From: Symbiodinium natans
Lineage: Eukaryota > Sar > Dinophyceae > Suessiales > Symbiodiniaceae
Reading direction: 5' to 3'
DNA: 64,000 nucleotides
Assembly (NCBI GenBank): GCA_905221605.1
Contig: CAJNDS010000604.1
Span: 1 to 64,000, forward strand
Below, in pieces: positions 13,001 to 24,023 of this stretch (its first letter is position 1; each line of letters opens with the position of its first letter). The notes beneath the pieces are model-generated. The model was not told where the DNA came from and did no database searches. It was given only the letters and a program-made list of their open reading frames with translations. Made by a program: the position numbers and the translations under genes.

Positions 13001-15256
13001 TTCAAGTTGGGCCCAAGAGGGGCATCTTGGCCGAATCCAGGTTTCAAGTTGGGCCCAAGAGGGGCATCTTGGCCGAATCCAGGTTTCAAGTTGGGCCCAA
13101 AAGGGGCATCTTGGCCGAATCCAGGTTTCAAGTTGGGCCCAAGAGGCATCTTGGCCGAATCCAGGTTTCAAGTTGCATCTTGGCCGAATCCAGGTTTCAA
13201 GTTGGGCCCAAGAGGGGCATCTTGGCCGAATCCAGGTTTCAAGTTGGGCCCAAGAGGGGCATCTTGGCCGAATCCAGGTTTCAAGATGGGCCCAAGAGGG
13301 GCATCTTGGTTTCAAGTTGGGCCCAAGAGAGGCATCTTGGCCGAATCTTGGCCGAATCCAGGTTTCAAGTTGGGCCCAAGAGGGGCATCTTGGCCGAATC
13401 CAGGTTTCAAGTTGGGCCCAAGAGGGGCATCTTGGCCGAATCCAGGTTTCAAGTTGGGCCCAAGAGGGGCATCTTGGCCGAGTCCAGGTTTCAAGATGGG
13501 CCCAAGAGGGGCATCTTGGTTTCAAGTTGGGCCCAAGAGAGGCATTTTGGCCGAATCCAGGTTTCTTATTGGGCCCAAGAGGGGCATCTTGGCCGAATCC
13601 AGGTTTCAAGTTGGGCCCAAGAGGCATCTTGGCCGAGTCCAGGTTTCAAGTTGGGCCCTTGGCCGAATCCAGGTTTCAAGATGGGCCCAAGAGGGGCATC
13701 TTGGCCGAATCCAGGTTTCAAGTTGGGCCCAAGAGAGGCATCTTGGTTGTGCCCAAGAGGGCCATCTTGGCCGAATCCAGGTTTCAAGTTGGGCCCAATT
13801 GGCCGAATCCAGTTTCAAGTTGGGCCCAAGAGGGGCATCTTGGCCGAATCCAGGTTTCAAGTGGGGCCCGAGGGGCATCTTGGCCGAATGCAGGTTTCAA
13901 GTTGGACCCAAGAGGGGCATCTTGGCCGAATCCAGGTTTCAAGTTGGGCCGGGGCGTCTTTGCCGAATCCAGGCTTCAAGTTGGGCCCAAGAGGGGCATC
14001 TTGGCCGAATCCAGGTTTCAAGTTGGGCCCAAGAGGGGCATCTTGGCCGAATCCAGGTTTCAAGTTGGGCCCAAGAGGGGCATCTTGGCCGAATCCAGGT
14101 TTCAAGTTGGGCCGGGATCTTGGCCGAATCCAGGTTTCAAGTTGGAAGAGGGGCATCTTGCCCGAATCCAAGTTTCAAGAGGGCATTGTTGGGCTCTTGG
14201 CCGAATCCAAGTTTCAAGTTGGGGGTTTAGAGGGGCATCTTGGCCGAATCCAGGTTTCAAGTTGGGCCCCAGAGGGGCATCTTGGCCGAATCTTGGCCGA
14301 ATCCAGGTTTCAAGTTGGGCCCAAGAGGGGCATCTTGGCCGAATCCAGGTTTCAGTTGGGCCCAGTTGGGCCCAAGTTGGGCCCAAGGGGGGGTTTCAAG
14401 TCATCTTGGCCGAATCCAGGTTTCAAGTTGGGCCCAAGAGGGGCATCTTGGCCGAATCCAGGTTTCAAGTTGGGCCCAAGAAGGGGCATCTTGGCCGAAT
14501 CCAGGTTTCAAGTTGGGCCCAAGGGGGCATCTTGGCCGAATCCAGGTTTCAAGTTGGGCCCAAGAGGGGCATCTTGGCCGAATCCAGGTTTCAAGTTGGG
14601 CCCAAGAGGGGCATCTTGGCCGAATCCAGGTTTCAAGTTGGGCCCAAGAGGGGCATCTTGGCCGAATCCAGGTTTCAAGTTGGGCCCAAGAGGGGCATCT
14701 TGGCCGAATCCAGGTTTCAAGTTGGGCCCAAAAGGGGCATCTTGGCCGAATCCAGGTTTCAAGTTGGGCCCAAGAGGCATCTTGGCCGAATCCAGGTTTC
14801 AAGCTGGGCCCAAAGGCATCTTGGCCGAATGCAGCTTTCAAGTTGGGCCCAAGACCAAGAGGGGCGTCTTGGCCGAATCCAGGCTTCAAGTTGGGCCCAA
14901 GAGGAGCATCTTGGCCGAATCCAGGTTTCAAGTTGGGCCCAAGAGGGGCATCTTGGCCGAATCCAGGTTTCAAGTTGGGCCCAAGAGTGCATCTTGGCCG
15001 AGTGCAGGTTTCAAGTTGGGCCCAGGAGGGGCATCTTGGCCGAATCCAGGTTTCAAGTTGGGCCCAAGAGGGGCATCTTGGCCGAATCCAGATTTCAAGT
15101 TGGGCCCAAGAAGGGCATCTTGGCCGAATCCAGGTTTCAAGTTGGGCCCAAGAGGGGCGTCTTGGCCGAATCCAGGTTTCAAGTTGGGCCCAAGAGGGGG
15201 ATCTTGGCCGAATCCAGGTTTCAAGTTGGGCCCAAGAGGGGCATCTTGGCCGAATA
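10014..15256 (+). repeat. 42-bp satellite array, about 110-120 units
   Basis: The unit starts GAATCCAGGTTTCAAGTTGG, continues GCCCAAGAGGGGCATC and ends TTGGCC. Its length, 42 bp, is 14 codons, and the consensus has no stop in any + frame or in two of the three - frames. That gives open frames over 1,000 codons long (for example 12096-15257 and 12109-15369). Within a single open frame the translation flips between the three possible 14-residue repeats (PGFKLGPRG, VSSWAQEGH, FQVGPKRG) because copies carry 1-2 base indels and truncations. No single protein frame is being kept, so I call this non-coding satellite DNA. Copy divergence is mostly single substitutions. Deleted or fused units (for example near 13340, 13790 and 14280) indicate unequal exchange. 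Confidence 0.95.
11998..12320 (+). repeat. G-rich composite repeat embedded in the 42-bp satellite
   Basis: The 42-bp array stops mid-unit and about 320 bp of the 2.6-6.1 kb family follow, with GGGCATGCACTGGGGC, TTTAAAGTCAGCTCAG, ACATCCATGGGCCGTG and (GGGGGT)n. The 42-bp units then resume. The modules are in the same order and orientation as in the main composite array. Confidence 0.93.
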
Positions 15257-15878
15257 ACGCCGCCAAAGCCTCAGGTTTCCACATGTCCAAACTAGGTGCG
15301 CTAGCGGAAGTCTCACGAGCCACCGTAGCGAGGAAAAACGCCCGTCAAGTCTTCGAGCTGCATGGCTGAGGAACGCATGTAAGATCCAAAGTGGTCCACG
15401 AACCATTGCTCGTCAGCCTTTCCGTGCCGGAACTTGTCAAAGATGGGCCGCCACACTGCCAACATGTCATCGAGTTGCTCATTTCGATCAACGGTGTAAT
15501 ATGGTGTAATCGCCGGAGCGGGTGTTTAGACCCACTTTGTAAAGCTTCACGATATGAAGACCGCAATAGTGACCGCATCTCCTGAGCTCGAAGTCTGGCC
15601 TGCTTCACCGCCGGGACGTTCACTGGAACCCCCCGACGACGGCATCCTTAAGGTCCCTGGACAAGAAGCTCCGCAAGCTTCGCCCCTCTCCGGTCGTTTC
15701 TTTGGCAAAGCTCTTCACGTGCAGGAAAAGCAACGTCAGCCCGATATCCCCACACAAACATGCGGCCCAGCTCCTCAACACGCCGGAACGCTTTAAGGCC
15801 AGCTTTCTCATCCACACTGTTTCCGCTCCCGCCTAGCGTTCTAGCGTTCAGGTGGAAACAAAGGCAACCGACGTAGAC
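15257..15878 (-). pseudogene. LINE linker up to the missing reverse transcriptase
   Basis: Broken - frames give FKRSGVLRSWAACLCG (about 15760-15800), then SRDLKDAVVGGFQ, and WRPIFDKFRHGKADEQWF (about 15400-15450), then MWKPEALAAL next to the boundary. This is the spacer between EEP and reverse transcriptase. The frame passes directly into the satellite (FGQDAPLGPN...), which shows the junction at single-base level. Confidence 0.65.
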
Positions 15879-16490
15879 CTACCTTGCGTCGGCCATGAGG
15901 CCATGACCATCATCCGTGCCACCACCAACAACCGGAATGGTACACAGAAGCTTCTCCGCCCTGCGACTCCATGCGGAAGAAGCCCCCTCAATGTCCATGG
16001 CCCGCAAACATCGCGCCACCACCGGATCATGACGAACATGTTGCACCGCATCAGTTTTGGAAGGAGATTGATATTGACAATGCCCACCCACTGACTTGCT
16101 CATGTACAGCGTCATCGAAGCCAGTGGAAAAACCAACCGTACATCCAACATCTTGTGGTCCTCCGCGTGAACCCCATCCCGAAGGTCACATCCTCGCATC
16201 AAAGTGCCAGCAGTCTGATTGACATACACCTTATCAATGCGTGAACCTTTGCCCTTCAACGACGTCGGGCGAGCATCAAAGCCATTACGACCCCAAGAAG
16301 CCGAATCAACCCAGCGCGAATCTCGGAACAGCGCAAACTCCTCCAACGCATCCTGGACCTCCAAGTTGAAGTCTCCACATAAGATGGTGGGAAGGTCGCC
16401 CCTTTGAGTAGAGTCCTCATGCACTGCACGAAGTAAGTCCTGGTTGTACTTCTTTTTGTGCGCCTCCCAGCGTCCACCCGACCATCCATA
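15879..16490 (-). pseudogene. LINE ORF, C-terminal half of EEP endonuclease
   Basis: After the shift near 16490 the frame reads GGRWEAHKKKYNQDLL, then PTILCGDFNLEVQD (the GDFN catalytic signature), then GSRIDKVYVN and EDHKMLDVRLVF. SRID and DHK are the usual Asp-containing and catalytic Asp-His motifs. Key active-site residues of this half are all present, so inactivation comes from frame breaks rather than active-site loss. A stop lies at 15879. The next part of the protein continues in other frames. Confidence 0.82.
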
Positions 16491-17376
16491 TAGTATACAC
16501 CAGTTTGGACCGCCGCTGCGAAGACGAAAATCCGAACCAACATGAGCCGCCCATCACGGTGAAAACGCTCGCGCGACGAACTGAGAAACTTCACTGCGCT
16601 GACATCACACGTAGCAGATCGCTTGTACACAAATTCCACCCACTGTACTTGTACCGCCGATCTGGAACTGGAGCGCCCCCACAGGACCGCATGCTCCTCA
16701 TGTTTGTTTTGACGCTCAACCGTCTTCTGATTGAACGCTGTGGCATGTGTCTCGGACAAAGCCATAAAATGTGTTGTGTTGTCAACTATAAATTCCCAAC
16801 GTCCTTCTTTTTGAAGACCGTCAACGTTGCAAACCCGTAATGAAATTTCATCATCGCCATGGTTGCTGTGCAGGATGTGCATCAATGTATTCCACCTTCG
16901 AGGAAGAAGCCCATGCCACCCCGGATTCACACAGCCACCATACCACATTTGGTGAAACACCACCCGCCCTTCACTCTGTCTTTTGAAGGTGGGCGTCGGT
17001 AGCGCGAAGCCAAGTTGCACCAAGTACCTCTCCACAACCACCACCTTTCGCTCCCCACCTCCGGCATCAACATCCATGCTACATTGCACCTTCATCCGTG
17101 GATACGCATGGAGACCAACTGCGTCGGGACGCTGTGTCAACAATCCCGCCGTAGGCTTTGAGGAATAACCGATTCGCTCCAACACCTCCGGGAGGAATTC
17201 CTTGGGAATAATCCGACGCCCCCCGCTGGACCAAGCTCTTGCCACATCCGCACTGGCGCGTCCCACTCATCCTGAACCAAACGAGACTGCATTCGCACCC
17301 TAGCTGCAGCGGGCATCGCCTGAGCAACAGATCTCAAAAACTCCTGCTCCGGGTCCTGCATCACGGCATCCTTCAT
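16490..17376 (-). pseudogene. LINE ORF, N-terminal part with start of EEP endonuclease
   Basis: From 17376 one frame gives MQDPEQEFLRSVAQAMPAA. It shifts near 17235 into a second frame that carries IPKEFLPEVLERIGYSS, VVVVERYLVQLGFAL and WYGGCVNPGWHGLLPRRWN. The start of the EEP fold is SLRVCNVDGLQ, with FMALSETHAT downstream. SLRVCNVDGL aligns with the first strand and catalytic Asn of the family, and SETHAT supplies the catalytic Glu. The frame is lost near 16490. This domain nicks target DNA for reverse transcription in LINEs. Confidence 0.8.
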
Positions 17377-17754
17377 GACACCCGTTTTGCCTTACCCTTG
17401 CCCTTGCCCTTGCCCATTCCATTTCCATTGCTCATGTGCATGACCCCACGCACCATGTGAACATGCCGAACAAGCTCGCATTGATCACAAGGACACTCAA
17501 GATCTCGTACATTCGTACAAATTGACTCATACCACACAAGGCAAACGTCACGAGCCTACTAAGGCCCAGCGCACACCGTCTCGCCTCACCGATCAGCCCC
17601 CTCACCTCCGGCATGTGCGCTGCTGATCCGGTCATAGACGCCGGAGAACCTTAGAACCTTGCCAGCCCGCGGGGGGCCCTTTACACCCTGTTTTACACGG
17701 GACAGACGCAGCGGGCCAGCGCGGCCGGGGTCCCCTCTCGCGGGCCTCTTCGCT

Positions 17755-18045
17755 GAGTAGAAGAAGAAGACAGACAAGTTGAGAGAAGAAGAAGAAGAAG
17801 AGAGAGAGAGAGAGAACAAAAGAAAGAACGAAAGAACAAAAAGAGAGAGCAAGAAAGAGAGCTTTTTTTTGGCAGTAGAATTTTGCGGGGGGAGCGGCGG
17901 TGCGAGGTGGTCATCCACCGGGACCAGTTCGTGGACCTGAACGCGGCTTGGCCCAAGCGACTCCAGCCCTTGCCAACCTTTCCCCTACCTTCGGCTTCGC
18001 TTTGCTTCGCTTCGCTTCGCTTTGCTTCGCTTTGCTTCGCTTGTG
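17755..18045 (+). repeat. Purine tract and (CTTYG)n short tandem repeat
   Basis: GA/GAA-rich DNA at 17756-17865 precedes an exon at about 17895. A pentamer repeat of GCTTC/GCTTT at 17995-18042 follows it. Confidence 0.85.
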
Positions 18046-19330
18046 GTGCTTCGGGGCCTCCCTCCTCCCCGTTCTCCTTAAGTTGTTCTCCGTTCCAATT
18101 TGGCTTCTTTTTGGCTCCTCTTCCTGTCTTCCTCTCAGTGTAGAAGAGCGCTCCCTCCTTCTGCTCTAGGTCAGCGACGGCGTGCACTTCAAGGTGCCGG
18201 CTGGGGAGAGCTGAGGAGACGCATGTCCTTTTTTGCGTTTTGTGAGCTTGGAAAGTACGTGAGAAAAAGATGGCTTTTGAATCCGTCTTTTGGTGTCCGA
18301 ATATTTTGAGTTGTCTGATGTTCGTGAAGCTGAGAGGTGGCCTTGAACGCCAACCACCAGCCCATTGCACGACGAGTGCGCAAGGCGATGCCGATCCCTT
18401 TCTTTCCCCCAGTCACCTCGCGAGTAGAATTCACATGGTAAACCTGGTAAACATCAGACCTTTTTAAGCGGGTCACAACAATGTTTCTTCCCATGCGTAG
18501 CAGATGCGGTGCAGGCCGGTGGCGGCGACGCTCGAGTCGGGGGCTCTCGAACTTGTTTTTTGCCGACCCGCGAATCTCTTCAAGGACCTGCAGACATTTG
18601 CAGCTTGTTGGTTTTGCATTTTTGCCGAGGCGGCGCCACCCGAGGACCGCCTTCGACACAGAGCCGATCCACGCCTCCCAAAAAAGAAATACGAGCATGC
18701 AGCATGTATGAGTTCACGAATCAGGGGGGAAGTTTCTCTCAAAACAAGTGAAGTGAGCACTGTCTCCCTTCCCTCGTTCTTTTGTGCCCTCCTCTTTTTG
18801 CACCCTTTTCTCTGAGAGCTTTCTCATTCTCTTCGCTTGAATTTGACGTGCGAGAGGCGCCCGGCCGCTCGGAGCGCTCTCGGTCCCGGAGCGCTTCCAT
18901 TTCCTCCCCACGGCGCAGGCGCAGGGAGACGGAGAGACGAGAGAAAGATCGCGAATTTGAAATCGTGTTGAAAACTTGAACCGGCACTTCTTCCGAATCT
19001 CTACGCGCCTTCTGTTTGTTAAGATATGATTACTCCCACTGACATGCCAGGAGCCGCAGTCGCCGGCGCGACCGCAGGCAGAGCTCTATGCTCTCTTCCG
19101 TATAGATTGCATATGTATATAGTTATATATGTATGTATACATATATGTATATCCTTGTTTCAAGCTTCCCTTTTCCTTCCATCTTCCTTACCTCGCGGCT
19201 TCGTCTTCGCTCTGCTTATTCGCAGATGTCGGTTTCCGAGGCGTTCTGGCAGCCGCAGGCCCGCCACTCAAACTTCAAAACCTGCAGGAAAGGAAAAGGA
19301 AGTTGGAGAATTCACTTCCTCTCTTGAGTC
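17883..19330 (+). CDS. Multi-exon gene of unknown function, partial
   Basis: Candidate exons are about 17895-17975 (RRCEVVIHRDQFVDLNAAW), 18170-18211 (VSDGVHFKVPAGES, after CTCTAG), 18501-18593 (31 codons, ATLESGALELVFCRPANLF, after GCGTAG), 18630-18688 (APPEDRLRHRADPRLP), about 18854-18930 (Arg/Ser-rich, SERSRSRSASISSPRRRRR) and about 19228-19310 (LKLQNLQERKRKLE). All are +, GC3-rich and separated by pyrimidine-rich DNA. The RS-like segment recalls splicing or RNA-binding factors, but no RNA-binding domain is seen. The coding call is moderate and the grouping into one gene is inferred. Confidence 0.4.
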
Positions 19331-19379
19331 TATCTCAGTGTGACATGCGTGTGACAGACGTGACACAGAGGCGGTGAAG

Positions 19380-19996
19380 GCACGAGATGCGAGGCGCGGC
19401 GAGGGCAGCTCTCGTCTGCAGGAGGAGAACGAGGAGGCAGCAAGGAGAGGCGAAAGAAAAAGACAAGAACCGGCGCCATAAGGCTTGTAATCATTTCAGA
19501 ATTCGGGAAGACATTTAAGAAGCCTTTCAGAGTCTGAGCGCTGTCCCCAAACCTCTCCAAAAGCGCCTGAAGGATGCTATGGGAGATTGTAGATGTGGAT
19601 GCTAAGGAAGTTGCGCAAAGCGTGCACGATACGGCGTGAATGCTCTTCATGCCTTTCTGTAGCTGGGGAGTGTAGAGCACTGTAGGGCTAGAATTGCGAA
19701 GGAAAGAACAGAGATCCTGATGTCAAGGGCAAGGATGGGGTGTGAGCAAATTCCATCTCGCGGCATCACAGCCCCTTTCGGACCGCATTTTTGCCAGGTT
19801 CCTGCGAGGAAACCGATGAGAACGGCCGTTTCAAAACGACTCGCAGGCGCCATTGAAAGAGGCTCCCAGATATTCATTTTCAAATGAACCAAAATAACAG
19901 CACGGACAACGTCGGCAACAGGCTCCATGCTGGCTGCGGCACGCTGATGCTGCAATCTTCTGCTGCCGCATTCTGATTCTGATTCTGATTCTGATT

Positions 19997-20032
<36 letters not shown>

Positions 20033-21440
20033 AAAGCGAGGCGACTGCTTGTCTGTTGTCTTAATGACGTTGGCGTAGTGAAGCGAGGCTGAGCCGCTTC
20101 TCGAACATATTGCCCACGGAAAAGGCGACGCCACTCCAGGTACTCTGTCAACCAATGATGCCCACTACCCCCACTACCCCCCCACCCTTGTAAGGGAATG
20201 TGAGCACGACAAAGCAGCACAACATCTGCGGATCAGGGAGCGAGAGACGCTTGCTGCGGGTCGGTGATAGTTGCGCACATGATGGCGATGCCAACAGTGT
20301 ACCGCAACATAAATGCCCCGGAACCCTCCTATTGACAGAAGTCTGGCTTGCAACCGCCGCCCTGATCACCAGTGTTGCCAAAGTCTACAGAATCTAAATG
20401 CTTGCGGGTGAAATTCGGACAGAACCACCTGTCAAACCCCAAGAAATATGGAACCTCTGTAGAGGGCCCAACTTGCCAAGATTCCGTACCAGATGAAAAG
20501 CCACCAGGGCCGATGCACCAGATGCAACACCCGGATGCATTTCACTGTCGCCTCCTTGTCTTTTGCGGCGAGACGCATACCGGAGTTATTCCGAATCCGG
20601 AAGCGTGTGCTGTTCAACCCGAGGTCCTTAGACCCTGAAACCCTGGCAGAAAAGCGATTCGGGGGCTTGGTGCGAATCTTTAACGCTGCCTGCAGACGAC
20701 GCGGGAATTTCTCACAATAAAGGTTAAGCCTTCGGGGCATAGTGTGTAGAGCTTCTTGAGCTCCAGAATCTTGCTAGCTTTTCGTTCACATTGTGATCAC
20801 TGCAGGCGCCTGGGGCTAGGCGAACGCTCTATTTTCTGTCACGCTTTATGCTTCCGGGTAGCTTCCGAGCAACCCGTAACTAGCCAATGGCCTTGGCGGA
20901 CTTGCAGCCCTCTGCTTTGCAGCATTCTGCTGCAGCCGTCACAGGAGTGCTTCACGTCACCACGTGCTTCAGGGCAATTTCCACATTTCGACAAATGCCA
21001 GCACATGCCTGTCCGCATGCGCCAGCGTGCTGCAGGAGGGATCTTCTTGGCCATCTGCTTCATCCTTCGAAAACGCGGTCCTTATGTTGTTACAGCAACG
21101 TGCTTCTCAGCATGAAAGAGTCATGGAAGATGCAGATGTCCAAGAAGCTGACATTCGTACAAGTAAGGCTTATTTGTGGCCAGTTTGGTCAGCACGCAGA
21201 TCCTGATGAGCAGGTTGGGGGATGGTTGTGTATGTCCTCTTTAGGAACTGGACATTCTCACGTCCTGCAGTGCGCAGGTTGAGCTCGTTCTACAAGCATC
21301 CAGGTGCATTGCAAGTCTTCGTCACACGAGTGCGTTTAAACGTCCGCTTCTCCGCCTGGCAGAGGTGCCGTCACCACCCTTCACTTCTTCTGTGTGTGGC
21401 TCACCTGCTGTGCCTACTGGTCCGTTTCTGGGAGCAAGGC
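19380..21440. other. No supportable gene; contains (ATTCTG)n and (CTG)n
   Basis: The clear structure is a hexamer (ATTCTG)4-5 at 19970-19996 running into (CTG)11 at about 19998-20032. Open frames on both strands here are short and lack codon bias. The stretch 20880-21290 may hold 5' exons of the transporter gene that follows, but none can be fixed. Confidence 0.6.
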
Positions 21441-21449
21441 TGACGTCAG

Positions 21450-24023
21450 TGAAGCACGCACGAATGAGTGGTTTGTCCGGAATATCGTTCCAATCGCCTT
21501 GAGCAATCCCCTGACGGTGATATTCAACAACACTGCCCTGGTGTACGCTGGAGCCGGGGTCTGTGCCATTCTAGGCACTCTTTCCCCCGCGGCCTGGCAA
21601 GGTCTGACATGGTTTTAAGTGTTAAGGTTTTCCCATTTCCTCGACTTCCATCAGTATGAACAAGTGCAGCATGCCATTTGCAGGAGTTTTTCATGCCATA
21701 TGCTTCTGCATCAAGGTGAGTGTGGCCGTGCTGTCTTTTGCAGTTGGCCACAAGCTCAGCTGGACCTCGCCATTTGCGGAGCTCTTGTTTTTGTGTGTTC
21801 GCCTCTTCTGTTCGCTTGATGTCAATCGCTTCTATTCGGGGGCGTCTTGATCTTGGGTAGCCGGGTTCAAAGCGCAGCCCCGAAGCGCAACTTGATGGTG
21901 CTTTCAGACCAGGCCCCATGATTTAGGGACTCGGGGAAAACTGAAGCATCGCGCTCTCCGATCTGCTCTGAAAACAGGTGAGAGTGCGGCATTGCAGGGC
22001 ATTGCAGGGCATTGCAGGGTGCGCGAAAGCTTTGTTTTCAGAGGTCGGCGGCTGAGCTGGATGTCCTGGGGGGGCATCTGGCTGGCCTTCTCGGGTGCTC
22101 TGGTCATCGCAGCGGGCGAAGTGAAGTCCATCCAATCCCAGGCCGCACCGCAGCGGACCCTCATAGGAATTCTCTTTGCGCTGGCCTCCGTTGGCACTCG
22201 CTCTCTGAAAATTGTGGTCATGGATTTCCTTCTGGCGCCGATGGAGTATGCTTCGGAACTGACCCCGCTGACGGAAGTGCCGCTGAGCCCTATGCAGCTT
22301 TATTCCTTGCAAGCACCCTGGTGCGTGCTGACGGCCTTTCTCTACGCAGTTTGCACAGACAGCTTCCAGATGGCCTTCCTGGAGCTCACGTCCCAGTCTG
22401 CCCTCTTGATCTTCCTGACCTGCCTCAGCGCCGTCTCCCTGAACTTTCTGGGACAGACAGGGAAAGAGAGACAGAGAGAGGGCCACTCCCACGTACCGAA
22501 CCATGCAACAGAAGTGGTGAGAGCGAGAGCGAGAGAAACGAGAGCGAGAGAGAGAGAGAGAGCGAGAGCGGGAGAGAGCGGCCCGAGTGCTGTGCGCGGG
22601 GAGTTGAGTGGGGGGGGGGGGGGGGAAGTCACTTCAAGCAGCGCCTTCACGCGACCATGTGCGGAGGAAGGAAGGAAGGGAGGGAGGGAGGAAGGAAGGA
22701 AGGACGAAAGCAAGGAAGAGAGGAAGAGAGGGACGAGAGAGGGACGAGAGAGGGATGAGAGAGGGACGAGAGAGGGACGAGAGAGGGACGAGAGAGGGAG
22801 GAGAGAGAGGGACGAGAGAGAGGAACGAGGGAGGGACGAGAGAGGGACGAGAGAGGGACGAGAGAGGGACGAGAGAGAGGGACGAGAGAGAGAGGGACGA
22901 GAGAGAGGACGAGAGAGAGGACGAGAGAGGGACGAGAGAGAGGGAGAGAGAGGGACGAGAGAGGGACGAGAGAGAGGGACGAGAGAGGGACGAGAAAGGG
23001 ACGAGAGAGGGACGAGAGAGGGACGAGAGAGGAGCGGGGGAGGGGCGGGGGAGGGGCGGGGGAGGGACGGGGGAGGGGACGAGGGAGGGCACGAGGGAGG
23101 GGACGAGCGAGGGGACGAGAGAGGGGACGAGAGAGGTGACGAGAGAGGGACCCGAGAGAGGGGACGGGAGAGGGGCGGGAGAGGGGCAGGGAGCGAGGGA
23201 GCGAGGGAGCGAGGGAGCGAGGGAGCGAGGGAGCGAGGGAGCGAGAGGGAGAGAGGGAGAGAGGGCGAGAGGAAGAGAGGAAGAGAGAAGTTCACAGTTC
23301 ATCGCTAGCGAAGAATCTATTGTGAGGAGGCCCGAAAGACCCCGTTTGTTGCAAGAAAGCACGCGAGAAAAACCATGGTTTACGAGAATTGAAGCAGAGA
23401 GAGAGAGGGAGGGGGAACGACAGAAGAATAATTTTGTTGCTCGGGCATCTGCCCACTAGCCACCATGAACAGCATGTTGTAGCAATCTGCTGCTGATGCG
23501 TTCAACGAATCTGATCTGCGGGCATCACCAACATCGTACGTTAGGTGGGTGGATTTCGGGAGGGCTTGGTGCAGGAGTCCTGGCACTCAAGGAGCTGGGG
23601 GTGCCTTGGAGTGAGTTGTGGAGGCCGCCAAGTCGTAAGATGCTAAGTCTGTGCATGTTCAGATTTTGGCTCCGAGGCAAGCTCCCAACAGATCCTCGGC
23701 AAGCTGAATACCATCTGCGTCGGGGCGCCTCGGCTGTCCTGGCCGTCTTAACCGTCTTAACCGCCTTAACCGTCTTAACCCTTCCGCATCGTGTCCAGTG
23801 CGTGACAAAAAGAGGCTGGGTGAGGACAGATGAAGCCAAACGATGGAGCTAGAGCATCTTCTAGCTACAAGCTCAGCTTGTGCAGGCGATCTCTGTGGGC
23901 TATTTGAACGAGAAGCTCTCCATGACCGTGGTCGTGGGATCGGCGATCGTCTTATCGGGAGCTGCCCTGGTCGAGCTTGGCAAAGAAACGAAGGAGTTGC
24001 CACAGCCGCCACAGCCCAACAAG
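21450..24023 (+). CDS. Drug/metabolite transporter superfamily protein (TPT/nucleotide-sugar type)
   Basis: Exons encode parts of a ten-helix DMT carrier. Exon 21450-21600 gives VRNIVPIALSNPLTVIF and NTALVYAGAGVCAILGTLSP. Exon 22042 to about 22455 gives GRRLSWMSWGGIWLAF, SGALVIAAGEV, RTLIGILFALASVGTRSLK and SAVSLNFLG. A short exon may start at 23692 (ILGKLNTICVGA). Exon 23886-24023 (46 codons, AG before, GTTTGAG after) gives ISVGYLNEKLSMTVVVGSA and VLSGAALVELGKE, the usual last two helices. The (K/R)LSW and GAxxA patterns fit triose-phosphate/SLC35-like carriers, which exchange phosphorylated sugars or nucleotide sugars across plastid or Golgi membranes. Substrate is not predictable. N-terminal exons and the exact donors after 21600 and 22455 are unresolved. 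Confidence 0.78.
22500..23292 (+). repeat. Purine minisatellite GAGAGGGAC inside transporter intron
   Basis: About 790 bp of almost pure purine repeat: GA-rich start, a G12 run at 22611-22623, GGAAGGAA, then dozens of GGGACGAGAGA units drifting to GAGGGAGC at 23195-23240. It lies between the exons ending near 22455 and starting at 23692. Long Arg/Glu-rich + frames and Ser/Pro-rich - frames are repeat artefacts. Confidence 0.92.

Larger units (their letters stand above)
15257..17445 (-). mobile_element. 5' part of a non-LTR (LINE-type) retrotransposon, degenerate
   Basis: Read on the - strand from about 17440 down, the element has a Lys/Gly-rich leader (MGKGKGKGKAK at about 17385-17420). It then has a conserved linker, an endonuclease/exonuclease/phosphatase (EEP) domain in two frames, and a second linker. 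The last recognisable piece is ETSASAPSLDMWKPEAL, which resembles the Gly-Leu-Asp-Gly-Trp-like motif just before reverse transcriptase in such elements. It ends at 15257, where the 42-bp satellite begins. No reverse transcriptase is present. At least three frame changes (near 17390, 17235 and 16490) indicate a dead copy. This is the only recognisable gene on the - strand. Confidence 0.85.

Noticed and set aside
12096-15369. ORFs of 1,053 and 1,086 codons on the + strand
   Set aside because: They run through the 42-bp satellite, whose consensus lacks stops. The decoded repeat changes frame many times inside each ORF, so they are not treated as genes.
19998-20032. (CTG)11 as a polyglutamine/polyleucine coding repeat
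   Set aside because: No flanking codon bias on either strand, and the neighbouring (ATTCTG)n shows simple slippage.
20432-20740. 102-codon - strand ORF with a Trp-rich hydrophobic end
   Set aside because: No GC3 bias, no splice context and no recognisable family. It lies opposite the direction of all host genes.
22342-23295. Ser/Pro/Leu-rich - frame and Arg/Glu-rich + frame
   Set aside because: Only the purine minisatellite is being translated. The + frame is real only up to about 22455, where the DMT exon ends.
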